Shown: positions 8,276 through 15,454 of the stretch, one piece after another
How positions within the stretch are numbered: position 1 is the stretch's first letter
Layout of the letters: each line of letters opens with the position of its first letter
Assembly: GCF_029937575.1 (NCBI RefSeq)
Contig: NZ_JAPYPS010000031.1
Coordinates: forward strand, 1-40,710
Source: Nocardioides sp.
Lineage (GTDB): Bacteria; Actinomycetota; Actinomycetes; Propionibacteriales; Nocardioidaceae
Reading direction: 5' to 3'
DNA: 40,710 bases
The notes under the pieces: generated by a model
Database searches by the model: none
Seen by the model: the letters and a program-made list of their open reading frames with translations, nothing else
Told to the model about the DNA's origin: nothing
Translations under genes and position numbers: made by a program

Positions 8276-8479
8276 ATGGGCTTTCTGGACAACGCCAAGA
8301 GCAAGCTGAGCGACGCGGTCGACAAGCACGGGGACAAGATCTCCGACGGCATCGACAAGGCCGGCGACTTCGCCGACAAGAAGACCGGCGGCAAGCACGG
8401 CGACAAGATCGCCTCGGCGTCCACGAAGGCCAAGGACGCCCTCGACAAGCTCGACGGCAAGAACGACGACCTCCCGTGA
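8276..8479 (+). CDS. MT0933-like small antitoxin-family protein
   Basis: A 67-residue, highly charged protein that begins MGFLDNAKSKLSD and contains DKAGDFADKKTGGKHGDKI. This matches the actinobacterial MT0933/Rv0909 'antitoxin' family, whose members share M-G-x-x-D...DKAGDFxD..T.GK. The segments KHGDKISDGIDK and KHGDKIASASTK form an internal repeat. It is very rich in Lys and Asp and probably a flexible helical hairpin. AGGGGGA at 8262-8268 gives a strong ribosome binding site. Known partners of the family are SRPBCC-type proteins; none is adjacent here. Its stop overlaps the next GTG start. Family call is good, antitoxin function unproven. Confidence 0.8.
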   Translation: MGFLDNAKSKLSDAVDKHGDKISDGIDKAGDFADKKTGGKHGDKIASASTKAKDALDKLDGKNDDLP

Positions 8480-8640
8480 CCGCGCCCGTCCCCGAGGAGT
8501 CCAACGAGGCCATCGACCTGGAGGAGGCACCTCCCGGCGAGCACCCGAGCGAGCAGTCCGGCGGCACGGACGGCTCCAGTGCGGCAGGTGCCGTCCAGGA
8601 GGAGAACGCCGAGACGTCCCAGGACCAGCCCTCCCAGTGA
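8476..8640 (+). CDS. Small acidic, probably disordered protein
   Basis: A 54-residue frame beginning at a GTG whose last bases form the previous stop (GTGA) and ending in another GTGA overlap with the NUDIX gene. The translation is dominated by Glu, Ser, Gly, Pro and Gln (for example EESNEAIDLEEAPPGEH and ENAETSQDQPSQ), with no hydrophobic core. I do not recognise a family. Support for a real gene is the perfect overlap at both ends and the lack of any other coding frame here. It may exist partly to couple translation of its neighbours. Confidence 0.6.
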   Translation: MTAPVPEESNEAIDLEEAPPGEHPSEQSGGTDGSSAAGAVQEENAETSQDQPSQ

Positions 8641-9134
8641 ACGGCACCGTCGAGCGGTTCACGGTCGTCCCCGCCGCCTACGTCTTCCTGCTGCGCGACG
8701 GTGTGGGTGGACCGGAGGTCCTGCTGCAGCTGCGGCAGGACACCGGCTACATGGACGACCACTGGGCCGCTGCGGCCGCCGGGCACGTGGAGCGTGGCGA
8801 GACCGCCGACGCAGCAGCGCAGCGGGAGGCCGGCGAGGAGATCGGTGTGCACGACCTGGTCCTGGAGTTCGTGACCACGATGCACCGCACCCGCCACGAC
8901 CTGCCGATCGACGAGCGGATCGACTTCTTCTTCACGGCGCGGTCCTGGACCGGTGAGCCCAGCATCGTCGAGCCGCTGAAGTGCGCCGACCTCCGCTGGG
9001 TCCCGCTCGACGGTCTCGACGAGCTGTCGGCTCCCGTGGTGCCGCACGAACGACGCGTGCTCGACGCCTTGGCTGCCGGAGAGGCACCCGCGGCCTACAC
9101 GACCCTCGGCTTCGACGACCGAACGACCTCTTGA
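8637..9134 (+). CDS. NUDIX hydrolase
   Basis: A 165-residue Mg-dependent pyrophosphohydrolase acting on nucleoside diphosphates linked to another group. The Nudix box is complete: G49-HVERG-E55-TADAAAQ-REAGEEIG-V, fitting GX5EX7REUXEEXGU. The following DLVLEFVTTMHRTRHD and RIDFFFTARSWTGEP strands and ADLRWVPLDGLDELS match small cytoplasmic Nudix proteins related to MutT and to 8-oxo-dGTP or CDP-type hydrolases. The start is the GTG at 8637 overlapping the previous stop. Its exact substrate cannot be told from the sequence. Confidence 0.93.
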   Translation: MNGTVERFTVVPAAYVFLLRDGVGGPEVLLQLRQDTGYMDDHWAAAAAGHVERGETADAAAQREAGEEIGVHDLVLEFVTTMHRTRHDLPIDERIDFFFTARSWTGEPSIVEPLKCADLRWVPLDGLDELSAPVVPHERRVLDALAAGEAPAAYTTLGFDDRTTS

Positions 9135-9158
9135 CCATCAACCAGGGAAGGACCACCC

Positions 9159-9443
9159 ATGACGCAGGACGGTGACCTCGGGCCCGCGCCCGAGCCGCAG
9201 ATCGAGCCCGGCGAGCCCAACCCCGGAGGCGTGGACGCGATCTCCTTCCCCCACGGAGCCGAGGCGATCGTCGAGGACGGCGAGGAGCCGCCCGCCCCGG
9301 TGATGCGCGACCTCGACCCCGACGCCAACCCGGCGGTCGAGGAGTCCCTGCCCGACGAGATGAAGCAGGGCGAGGACACCACCACCGAAGCCACGAAGGG
9401 CAAGGCCGACGACGTCGACCCGGACGAGGAGTCACCGGCATGA
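9159..9443 (+). CDS. Acidic intrinsically disordered protein A
   Basis: A 94-residue protein with a good ribosome binding site (GGGAAGGA before the ATG). It is composed almost wholly of Asp, Glu, Pro, Gly and Ala, for example PEPQIEPGEPNPGG, EDGEEPPAPVMRDLDPDAN and DDVDPDEESPA. A short less-polar stretch, VDAISFPHGAEAIV, is the only candidate for a binding segment. I recognise no family. Its stop overlaps the next start as ATGA. Strong net negative charge suggests an unfolded partner-binding or stress-related protein, but this is inference. Confidence 0.75.
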   Translation: MTQDGDLGPAPEPQIEPGEPNPGGVDAISFPHGAEAIVEDGEEPPAPVMRDLDPDANPAVEESLPDEMKQGEDTTTEATKGKADDVDPDEESPA

Positions 9444-9742
9444 GCAGGGACGAGAACACGCCCGAGGACGCCTACGACATCACGTCGTCCGACCAGGACA
9501 CCAGTGGTGACATGGGCGTCAGCAGCGAGACCGAGGGCCCCACCGGACCTGGCCAGCACGGCACCTCCGGCACCCGCGACGTCTCCCCCCAGGAGCGCGA
9601 CCCCGACGCCGACGTGCCTCCCGAGCAGGCCGCCGGCGGGGTGGAGGTCAACCCCGACCCGCCGATCCCGCCGAAGTCGGGCTACGCCAAGGACGACCCC
9701 CGCTCCGCGGAGAACCCCTACGACAAGCAGCCGCTGAACTAG
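9440..9742 (+). CDS. Acidic intrinsically disordered protein B
   Basis: A 100-residue protein starting in an ATGA overlap with the preceding gene and ending about 50 bp before a strong terminator. It is rich in Asp, Glu, Gly, Pro, Ser and Thr (EDAYDITSSDQDTSGDMG, QERDPDADVPPEQAAGG) and has no predicted secondary structure core. The C-terminal part PPIPPKSGYAKDDPRSAENP with YDKQPLN at the end is less acidic and could be a short linear motif. I do not recognise it. It resembles its neighbour in composition but not clearly in sequence. Confidence 0.72.
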   Translation: MSRDENTPEDAYDITSSDQDTSGDMGVSSETEGPTGPGQHGTSGTRDVSPQERDPDADVPPEQAAGGVEVNPDPPIPPKSGYAKDDPRSAENPYDKQPLN

Positions 9743-9789
9743 CGCAGGCGCCTGCTCACCGAGACCGTCGCCGCGTCTCCACCACACGT

Positions 9790-9832
9790 GACGAAATGGC
9801 CCCTGATCGCGCGACTCAGGGGCCATTTCGTC
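9790..9832. terminator. Bidirectional hairpin terminator
   Basis: Positions 9790-9806 pair perfectly with 9816-9832: a 17-bp stem (arm GACGAAATGGCCCCTGA) closed by a 9-nt loop. It lies between the convergent stops of the disordered-protein operon (9742) and miaB (9836). The A-rich/T-rich base of the stem (AAAT/ATTT) means either strand gives a hairpin ending in U-rich sequence. This is the strongest terminator in the window. Confidence 0.88.
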
Positions 9833-9835
9833 GGT

Positions 9836-11344
9836 TCAGCGGCAGGCAGGCGCGTCGGGCAGGGGCGCCGGGACGCCGATGCTCGGCATGCCGAGGGTCA
9901 CGCCGGCGGCTGCGGGGGCCCCGAGGTCCGCAGTGCGGGCCTCCCACGCGTCGCCGGAGCGGGTACGCCGTACGGACAGGACGCGGTCGGCGACGAGGTG
10001 GTGCGGAGCGGCGTGGGTGATCTCGACCGTCACGTTGTCGCCGGGGCGGACCTCGCCGAGCGTGGCGTCGGGGGCGGCGAAGTGGACGAGCCGGTTGTCG
10101 GGGCCCCGGCCCGAGAGCCGCAGGGTCTCGGCGTCCTTGCGCCCCTCCCCCTCGGAGACCATCAGCTCGACGCTGCGGCCGACGAGGCGCTGGTTCTCCT
10201 CCCAGGCGATCTCGTTGACCAGCTCGACGAGGCGGCCGTAGCGGTCCTTGACCACCTCGGGGCTGATCTGGTCGGGCAGGTCGGCAGCAGGCGTGCCGGG
10301 ACGCTTGGAGTACTGGAAGGTGAAGGCGCCGGAGAAGCGTGACTGCCGTACGACGTCCATCGTGGCCAGGAAGTCCTCCTCGGTCTCACCGGGGAAGCCG
10401 ACGATGATGTCGGTGGTGATCGCCGCGTCCGGCATCGCGGCGCGGACCCGTTCGATGATGCCGAGGTACTTCTTGCTGCGGTAGGAGCGGCGCATGTCCT
10501 TGAGGACCTTGTCGGAGCCGGACTGCAGCGGCATGTGCAGCTGCGGCATCACGTTGGGGGTCTCGGCCATCGCCTCGATGACGTCGTCGGTGAACTCGGC
10601 CGGGTGCGGCGAGGTGAAGCGCACCCGCTCCAGACCCTCGATGGTGCCGCACGCACGCAGCAGCTTGGAGAAGGCCTGGCGGTCGCCGAACTCGACCCCG
10701 TAGGCGTTGACGTTCTGTCCGAGCAGGGTGATCTCGCAGACGCCGTCGGCGACGAGCGCCTCGATCTCGGCGAGGATCTCGCCGGGGCGGCGGTCCTTCT
10801 CCTTGCCGCGCAGCGCCGGGACGATGCAGAACGTGCACGTGTTGTTGCACCCGACCGAGACCGACACCCACGCGGCGTAGGCGGAGTCACGCTTGGTGGG
10901 CAGCGTGGAGGGAAAGACCTCGAGCGACTCGAGGATCTCGACCTGGGCCTCGTCCTGCGACCGAGCACGGTCGAGCAGAGCCGGCAACGAGCCGATGTTA
11001 TGGGTGCCGAAGACGACGTCGACGTACGGCGCCTTCTTCGTGATCGTCTCGCGGTCCTTCTGCGCCAAGCAGCCACCGACCGCGATCTGCAGGTCGGGGT
11101 TGGCCGCCTTGACCGGGGCGAGGTGCGAGAGGTTGCCGTAGAGCTTGTTGTCGGCGTTCTCGCGCACCGCGCAGGTGTTGAAGACGACGACGTCTGCCTG
11201 CTCGCCCTCGGAGGCGGCGACGTAGCCGGCCGTCTCGAGCAACCCCGTCAGGCGCTCGGAGTCGTGGACGTTCATCTGGCACCCGTAGGTCTTGACCTCG
11301 TAGGTGCGGGCGGCGGGCGCAGTGGCTTCAGGCAGGGCAGTCAT
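9836..11344 (-). CDS. miaB: tRNA-2-methylthio-N6-dimethylallyladenosine synthase
   Basis: MiaB is a radical-SAM methylthiotransferase that converts i6A37 made by MiaA into ms2i6A37. In the 502-residue protein the N-terminal UPF0004 domain supplies C22 (TYGCQMN), C58 ([10 protein letters not shown]) and C92 (GGCLAQK) for the auxiliary [4Fe-4S] cluster. The radical-SAM cluster motif CxxxCxxC is C166-C170-C173 (GCNNTCTFC). A TRAM domain follows near residues 385-455. Residues beyond about 460 form an actinobacterial Ala/Pro-rich tail. The start is the ATG at 11344 (MTALPEA). It is divergent from the DinB gene, with a large hairpin in the gap. Confidence 0.96.
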   Translation of the reverse strand: MTALPEATAPAARTYEVKTYGCQMNVHDSERLTGLLETAGYVAASEGEQADVVVFNTCAVRENADNKLYGNLSHLAPVKAANPDLQIAVGGCLAQKDRETITKKAPYVDVVFGTHNIGSLPALLDRARSQDEAQVEILESLEVFPSTLPTKRDSAYAAWVSVSVGCNNTCTFCIVPALRGKEKDRRPGEILAEIEALVADGVCEITLLGQNVNAYGVEFGDRQAFSKLLRACGTIEGLERVRFTSPHPAEFTDDVIEAMAETPNVMPQLHMPLQSGSDKVLKDMRRSYRSKKYLGIIERVRAAMPDAAITTDIIVGFPGETEEDFLATMDVVRQSRFSGAFTFQYSKRPGTPAADLPDQISPEVVKDRYGRLVELVNEIAWEENQRLVGRSVELMVSEGEGRKDAETLRLSGRGPDNRLVHFAAPDATLGEVRPGDNVTVEITHAAPHHLVADRVLSVRRTRSGDAWEARTADLGAPAAAGVTLGMPSIGVPAPLPDAPACR

Positions 11345-11391
11345 GACCGCACAACTGTACGGCGAGCAGGCTGCCGGGACGGAACCAGCGG

Positions 11392-11445
11392 CGGACAGTG
11401 CGGTGCGGCGCTGCCATCGGCTGGCAGTGCCCACCGCACTGTCCG
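11392..11445. repeat. Long imperfect palindrome (54 nt) in a divergent gap
   Basis: An outer 14-bp perfect stem pairs 11392-11405 (CGGACAGTGCGGTG) with 11432-11445. After one bulged C at 11406, a second 10-bp stem (11407-11416 with 11422-11431, one G-U) closes on the 5-nt loop TCGGC. The total is 24 pairs in 54 nt. It lies 48 nt upstream of miaB and 65 nt upstream of the DinB gene, so it is not a terminator for either. It could be an operator, a small structured RNA or a mobile palindromic repeat. Confidence 0.7.
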
Positions 11446-11471
11446 GGTGATCGCGAAACTAGTCGGATTGA

Positions 11472-11486
11472 GGTCACAAGCTGACC
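11472..11486. promoter_or_regulatory. Inverted repeat upstream of the DinB-like gene
   Basis: GGTCA-CAAGC-TGACC is a perfect 5-bp inverted repeat with a 5-bp spacer, 24 bp before the ATG at 11510. Size and position suit a dimeric repressor site. No regulator gene is adjacent, so this is a weak call. Confidence 0.3.
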
Positions 11487-11509
11487 GCAAGCCTTTCTAG
11501 CGTTGCCTC

Positions 11510-12082
11510 ATGACCACGACACAGCAGCCCCAGCCCACCTTCACCAAGCCCTCCACGACCGTCGCCGCCGAGCGCGCCGACCTCCTCGACACCCTCCACC
11601 AGCACCGTGAGCTCTTCCTGCGCACCGTCGAGGGGCTGAGCGACGAGCAGGCCGCGGCCACCCCGACCGCGAGCCAGCTCTGTCTCGGAGGACTGGTCAA
11701 GCACGTGACCGCGTCCGAGGCCGAGTGGGCGCGCTTCATCACCGACGGCCCCAAGGAGGCGTCCTTCGACTGGGCCAGCATCGACTGGAGCAACCCTCCG
11801 GCCGAGGTCGTCGCCTACCAGCAGCAGTTCCGGATGCTCGAGGGCGAGACCCTCGACGGAGTGCTGGCGGCGTACGCCCAGGTCGCGGCGACCGTCGACG
11901 AGCTCGTACACACCGTCGACCTCGGCGCGCGCCGGCCCCTGCCGGCCGCACCGTGGTTCGAGACCGGGGCCAGCTGGTCGGCGCGGCGCACCTTCCTCCA
12001 CCTCGTCGCCGAGATCTCCCAGCACGCCGGCCACGCCGACATCATCCGCGAGACGATCGACGGCCAGAAGTCGATGGGCTGA
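11510..12082 (+). CDS. DinB-superfamily metalloprotein
   Basis: A 190-residue four-helix-bundle protein of the DinB/mycothiol-dependent-transferase-like superfamily (DUF664-type). Seen: LCLGGLVKHVTASEAEW with H65, and the C-terminal FLHLVAEISQHAGHADIIRE with H172 and H175. Together these are the expected three-His metal site. The central SFDWASIDWSN and MLEGETLDGVLAAYAQV helices fit the fold. Actinobacterial members use mycothiol or act on unknown electrophiles, so a detoxification role is plausible but inferred. It is a single gene, divergent from miaB and convergent with the tad operon; 41 bp separate the stops, with no strong hairpin. Confidence 0.88.
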   Translation: MTTTQQPQPTFTKPSTTVAAERADLLDTLHQHRELFLRTVEGLSDEQAAATPTASQLCLGGLVKHVTASEAEWARFITDGPKEASFDWASIDWSNPPAEVVAYQQQFRMLEGETLDGVLAAYAQVAATVDELVHTVDLGARRPLPAAPWFETGASWSARRTFLHLVAEISQHAGHADIIRETIDGQKSMG

Positions 12083-12123
12083 CTGCGCTGGGCCGACCGC
12101 GCGGGCCCGACCCCGATGGCCGG

Positions 12124-12561
12124 TCACTGCGGGTCGACGATGGCCGACCCGGTCGCCGAGACGCGGGCCGTCTCGGGGGCACCGGGCAGGGTCAGCGGGA
12201 AGTCGACCGGGGCACTGACCCTGACGATCACCTGGTCGCCGCGCACGTCGACGTCGAAGCCCAGGCCCGGGAAGTCGCGGTGCGCACCGACCGCGGCAAG
12301 GTACGCGCGGACCCCGGCCTGGGCCTGCGCACGCGTCAGCGCCAGCGGTTGCGCGCCGACTCCGCCGCCGTACACGTCGTCGCCCTGCGCTCCGGCCTCG
12401 GCACCCGACAACGCCGCACCGTCGGCGAGGGTGTCGAGGCCCTGGCGGTGCAGGAACGCCGCCGAGGCGTCGACCACGAACGCCACCGTCATCGCGAGCA
12501 GCAGCGCGAAGCCGATGATCAGCGGCATCGCGGTGCCCCGCTCGTCACGGGTCGGCGACAT
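12124..12561 (-). CDS. TadG-like pilus-assembly membrane protein
   Basis: The last gene of the tad operon. The 145-residue protein opens with DERGTAMPLIIGFALLLAMTVAFVVDASAAFLHRQGLDTLADGAALSGAEA, here split into the ERG-T processing-type region, one hydrophobic helix (about 13-33) and the helix containing LHRQGLDTLADGAALSG. This is the actinobacterial TadG/Rv3654c type of secreted TadE-like protein. The rest is beta-rich (VDVRGDQVIVRVSAP). It probably sits in the envelope at the pilus base. It overlaps the upstream TadE gene by 17 bp. Assignment by helix pattern and position; exact role unknown. Confidence 0.75.
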   Translation of the reverse strand: MSPTRDERGTAMPLIIGFALLLAMTVAFVVDASAAFLHRQGLDTLADGAALSGAEAGAQGDDVYGGGVGAQPLALTRAQAQAGVRAYLAAVGAHRDFPGLGFDVDVRGDQVIVRVSAPVDFPLTLPGAPETARVSATGSAIVDPQ

Positions 12562-13009
12562 CGACGCTCACCTCCCGGTAGCGCCCGATCGGCACGGTGT
12601 GGCGGGAGTCCAGCTGGAACGACGGCCGGTCACCACCGAGGAAGTCGGGCATGAGTGGCAGGACCACCCGCGAGGTGACGACCACCGTGATGACCGAGGT
12701 GCCGCTGTGGCACGAGGTCGGGTACGGCGTGCACGTCACCGCCACGTCGACCGGCACCTCGTCGATGCCTTGATCGCGCAACGACTGGCGTGCGGCAGCC
12801 TCGGCGGCTCGTTGACCCGAGATGTCGTCGGGAGCCAACGCGAACGCCCTCCCGGCCGAGCGCGCGGCCGACGAGACGGCGAAGGCGCCGCTCTGGACCT
12901 GGAAGACGGAGACCACGATCCACAGCAGCGGCACCAGCAGGAGGATCCCGAGCCAGACCAGCTCGACGATCGCGCTCCCCCGCTCGTCGCGGAGATCGCC
13001 AGGACTCAC
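12545..13009 (-). CDS. TadE-like pseudopilin, second copy
   Basis: A 154-residue TadE-family minor pseudopilin. N-terminal DERGSAIVELVWLGILLLVPLLW is followed by AFAVSSAARSAGRAFAL, the usual TadE helix; Glu sits at +5 after the RG junction, as in class IVb prepilins. The soluble part has a CTPYPTSC cysteine pair likely to form a disulfide outside the membrane. It starts at a GTG (13009) in a GTGA overlap with the previous gene and runs 17 bp into the next. Its partner TadE at 13006-13389 is probably a heteromeric subunit. Confidence 0.83.
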   Translation of the reverse strand: MSPGDLRDERGSAIVELVWLGILLLVPLLWIVVSVFQVQSGAFAVSSAARSAGRAFALAPDDISGQRAAEAAARQSLRDQGIDEVPVDVAVTCTPYPTSCHSGTSVITVVVTSRVVLPLMPDFLGGDRPSFQLDSRHTVPIGRYREVSVDVADP

Positions 13010-13389
13010 GGTGCCACCTGCTCGGCGACGGCGTGGCCCTCGACCTCGAGGTCGACTCCGGGCCCACCCAGTCCCAACGCGGGGACGGTGGCGCGCACCA
13101 TCACCTCCACGGTCGGCACGCCACCCACCATCACGTGTCGTACGACGATGTCGTCAGCGAAACCGCCCGCGATGCCGTCCTCGATCTGGGCGCGTGTCCG
13201 GGTCTCGCCGGCGATCTGCGAGGCACCCTGGGTCGCCGCGTAGCGGGCGCCCTCCGAGGCAGCGGCCGCCAACGTGTTGCGCACGTGCAGCACCAGGGCG
13301 ACCTGGAGGATGCCCAGGACCATCGGCACGAGCACCATGATCACGAGCACGATGTCGACGACGGCCGCGCCGCGCTGGCCTCTGGGCAC
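13006..13389 (-). CDS. TadE-like pseudopilin, first copy
   Basis: A 127-residue TadE-family protein: RGAAVVDIVLVIMVLVPMVL, then LHVRNTLAAAASEGARYAATQ, the diagnostic TadE helix. Asp, not Glu, is at +5 after the Gly. The C-terminal half is a beta-rich domain with VEVMVRATVPALG. The GTG start at 13389 overlaps the pilin stop (TAGTG), so expression is coupled. It is expected to cap or prime the Flp filament. Confidence 0.83.
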   Translation of the reverse strand: MPRGQRGAAVVDIVLVIMVLVPMVLGILQVALVLHVRNTLAAAASEGARYAATQGASQIAGETRTRAQIEDGIAGGFADDIVVRHVMVGGVPTVEVMVRATVPALGLGGPGVDLEVEGHAVAEQVAP

Positions 13390-13598
13390 TACTTCACCGA
13401 GTTGAGGGCCGAGCGCAGCATCTCGGTGAGCTGGTCCTCGGCCACCGCGCCGATCACGACCATCAGGCCGACCGACATGAGCGTGACCAGGACCCAGCCG
13501 GGCACGTCCCCGCGGTCGTCGCGTGAGCGATCGTGGGCAGGTGGGGGCGATATCAGCGTGAGCCGGAGTCGTGCCAAGGTGATGAGTATCGTTGCCAT
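13389..13598 (-). CDS. Flp-like pilin (atypical)
   Basis: A 69-residue protein placed exactly where tad loci keep the major pilin. After a positively charged leader (to residue 29, DDRG) comes a single helix, WVLVTLMSVGLMVVIGAVAE, then a short polar tail ending LRSALNSVK. AAAGGAA lies 7 nt before the ATG at 13598, a stronger ribosome binding site than its neighbours have, which suits an abundant subunit. The usual Flp junction G/xxxxEY is absent: the residues after the Gly are D-V-P-G-W. It may be a diverged pilin or a pilin-like membrane anchor. Confidence 0.68.
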   Translation of the reverse strand: MATILITLARLRLTLISPPPAHDRSRDDRGDVPGWVLVTLMSVGLMVVIGAVAEDQLTEMLRSALNSVK

Positions 13599-13652
13599 GG
13601 TGTGGTTCCTTTCCGAGAAGACCAGGGTCGGGGGCGCCGGCGCCGAAGCCGG

Positions 13653-14597
13653 CTAGGGAGCCGTGAGGGACAGGCCGAGCAGGCCGGGCCAGAAGGCGAA
13701 GAGAACGGTCACGGGCAGCACCAGGAACACGACGGGCACCATCATCGCGACCTCGCGGCGGGCGGCGAGCTCGATCAGGTCGCGCCGACCGGCCTCGCGG
13801 ACGTCGGCGGCCTGGGCGTGCAGCACGTCGGCAAGCGGAGTGCCCCGGTCCATCGCGATGGCGATCCCCTGCGCGAAGCGGGAGACGAGCGGGAGTCCGG
13901 ACGCACCGGCCAGGCGATCGAAGGCGGCCGCTACCGGCTCTCCGGTGCGGATCGAGGCCAGCACGCGGCCGAGGTCGTCCGACAGCTCGCCGCCACTTCG
14001 TCGTACGACGCGGTCGAGCGCCGACACCGGCGACTCACCCGCCGCGACGGCGAGGGCGAGCAGCTCGGCGATGGTCGGGAACTCCTCGAGGATGCGCCGC
14101 TCGCGGGCCTTGACCTGGCTCGAGAGCCACGTGTCCCGGCCGACGACCCCGATGGCGAACGCGACGACGCACAGCACCAGCAACCCCACCGGATTGGCCG
14201 GCCCCGACAGGGCGCGCAGCACCCCGAGGCCGGCGGCGAGCGCGAACCCGACCAGTCCCCAGATCACCTGCTCGATCCGGAAGTCGTGCACGGTGCGATC
14301 GAGTGCCGCTCGCTCGAGGCGTCGCCGTACGGAGGCCGAGCCTCCCAGCACCCGTTCGACACCGTCGGCAGCGGCTCGCAGGACGGGACCGAAGACCCCG
14401 ACCGCCGCCGCAGTCGGCGCCGCGGACGGGGTCCTCCGCACACCGGGCGGATCGCCGATCCGGGGCACGTCGCGTACGTAGGGCAGGACGCGCGTCGCCA
14501 GCTGGGGTCGTCGGATGACGCCGACCCGGAGCACCACGAGCACCAGCCCCAGCCCGGCCACCCCGCCCAGCGCGGCACCCAGCAACGCGGGACTCAT
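13653..14597 (-). CDS. tadC: TadC-type inner-membrane platform protein
   Basis: A 314-residue member of the GspF/T2SSF family. After an N-terminal span (about 2-25) and a Pro-rich cytoplasmic segment come two spans (residues about 110-150). The cytoplasmic T2SSF helical domain follows (EEFPTIAELLALAVAAGES, then SALDRVVRRSGGELSDDLG, TPLADVLHAQAADVREAGRR), then terminal spans ending in FAFWPGLLGLSL. Together with TadB it forms the platform on which the TadA ATPase works. The ATG at 14597 overlaps the tadB stop as ATGA; longer versions only read into tadB. Confidence 0.9.
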   Translation of the reverse strand: MSPALLGAALGGVAGLGLVLVVLRVGVIRRPQLATRVLPYVRDVPRIGDPPGVRRTPSAAPTAAAVGVFGPVLRAAADGVERVLGGSASVRRRLERAALDRTVHDFRIEQVIWGLVGFALAAGLGVLRALSGPANPVGLLVLCVVAFAIGVVGRDTWLSSQVKARERRILEEFPTIAELLALAVAAGESPVSALDRVVRRSGGELSDDLGRVLASIRTGEPVAAAFDRLAGASGLPLVSRFAQGIAIAMDRGTPLADVLHAQAADVREAGRRDLIELAARREVAMMVPVVFLVLPVTVLFAFWPGLLGLSLTAP

Positions 14598-15451
14598 GAC
14601 AGGATCCGCCGCTCCGTGGGCAACCGACCGATCCGCATCATGATCCGGTAGGCGCCCACGCACAGCACGGCACCGACGGCGAGGACGACGACGCCGGCGG
14701 ACGAGCGATAGCGGCCGATGACATCGGGCTGCGACGACATGAAGAGCAGCACGAGCCAGGGGGCCGAGACAGCCAGCCGAGCCCCGTTGATCGTCCAGGC
14801 CTGCCTCGCCTCGAGCTCGGAGCGCGTGCGTTGCTCGTCGCGCAGGTAACCGGACAAGTGCCGGAGGAGTCGCCCCAGCTCGCCGCCACCGACCTCACGT
14901 GCGATCCGCAGCCCCTCGACGACACGGTCACCCACGGGGTCGGACAGCGCGACCTTCAACCGGTCCAGGCAGTCGGAGAACCTGCCGGTGACCTGGTAGT
15001 CGAGCGCGAAGGCAGCAAAGGCGTCTCGCAGGGGCTCGGGCCCCCGCGTCGCCAGGCCGGCCAGGGCGTCGGGCAACGACAGGCCGGCGCGCACCGCCGA
15101 GGCGAGGTTGTCGATCGCCTCGGGCCAGACCTCGGCGAACTCACGTTGCCGCCGCCGCGCGCGTCCGCCCACCACCGCGACGGGCAGGTAGGCGCCCATC
15201 ACCGCGAACACGAAGGAGATGGGTGCGGTGCCGGTGACGACCTGGACCACCATTGCGGCCACGACTGCGGAGAAGGCGCACAACAGGAGCAGTCCGGTCA
15301 CAGAGACCTCGCTGAGTCCTGCCGCGGCGAGAAGTCGAGCGAGCCGTCCCGGTCGGCGCGCGGGAGCGGAGGTGGTGCTGCGTGGCAGCACGAAGGCCGA
15401 CCAGATCAGCAGCAGCCCGATCCCGAGGCCGAGCCCGACCACGACGCCCAT
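14594..15451 (-). CDS. tadB: TadB-type inner-membrane platform protein
   Basis: A 285-residue GspF-type protein: N-terminal span, two spans at about 50-90, then the cytoplasmic T2SSF domain (WPEAIDNLASAVRAGLSLPD, LKVALSDPVGDRVVEGLRIA, REVGGGELGRLLRHLSGYLR) and two C-terminal spans. This order and the A-R-A-G-L-S-L-P-D-A-L signature fit TadB. It starts 3 bp after the tadA stop and overlaps tadC, as expected for a coupled platform pair. Confidence 0.92.
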   Translation of the reverse strand: MGVVVGLGLGIGLLLIWSAFVLPRSTTSAPARRPGRLARLLAAAGLSEVSVTGLLLLCAFSAVVAAMVVQVVTGTAPISFVFAVMGAYLPVAVVGGRARRRQREFAEVWPEAIDNLASAVRAGLSLPDALAGLATRGPEPLRDAFAAFALDYQVTGRFSDCLDRLKVALSDPVGDRVVEGLRIAREVGGGELGRLLRHLSGYLRDEQRTRSELEARQAWTINGARLAVSAPWLVLLFMSSQPDVIGRYRSSAGVVVLAVGAVLCVGAYRIMMRIGRLPTERRILS

Positions 15452-15454
15452 GGT

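Noticed and set aside
7108..8475. The upstream part of the 510-codon frame that ends with the 54-residue acidic gene.
   Set aside because: It is antisense to miaA and out of frame with the MT0933-like gene; only the last 55 codons have independent support.
8276..9742. A classical toxin-antitoxin pair.
   Set aside because: No neighbour resembles a toxin; the adjacent products are a disordered peptide and a NUDIX enzyme.
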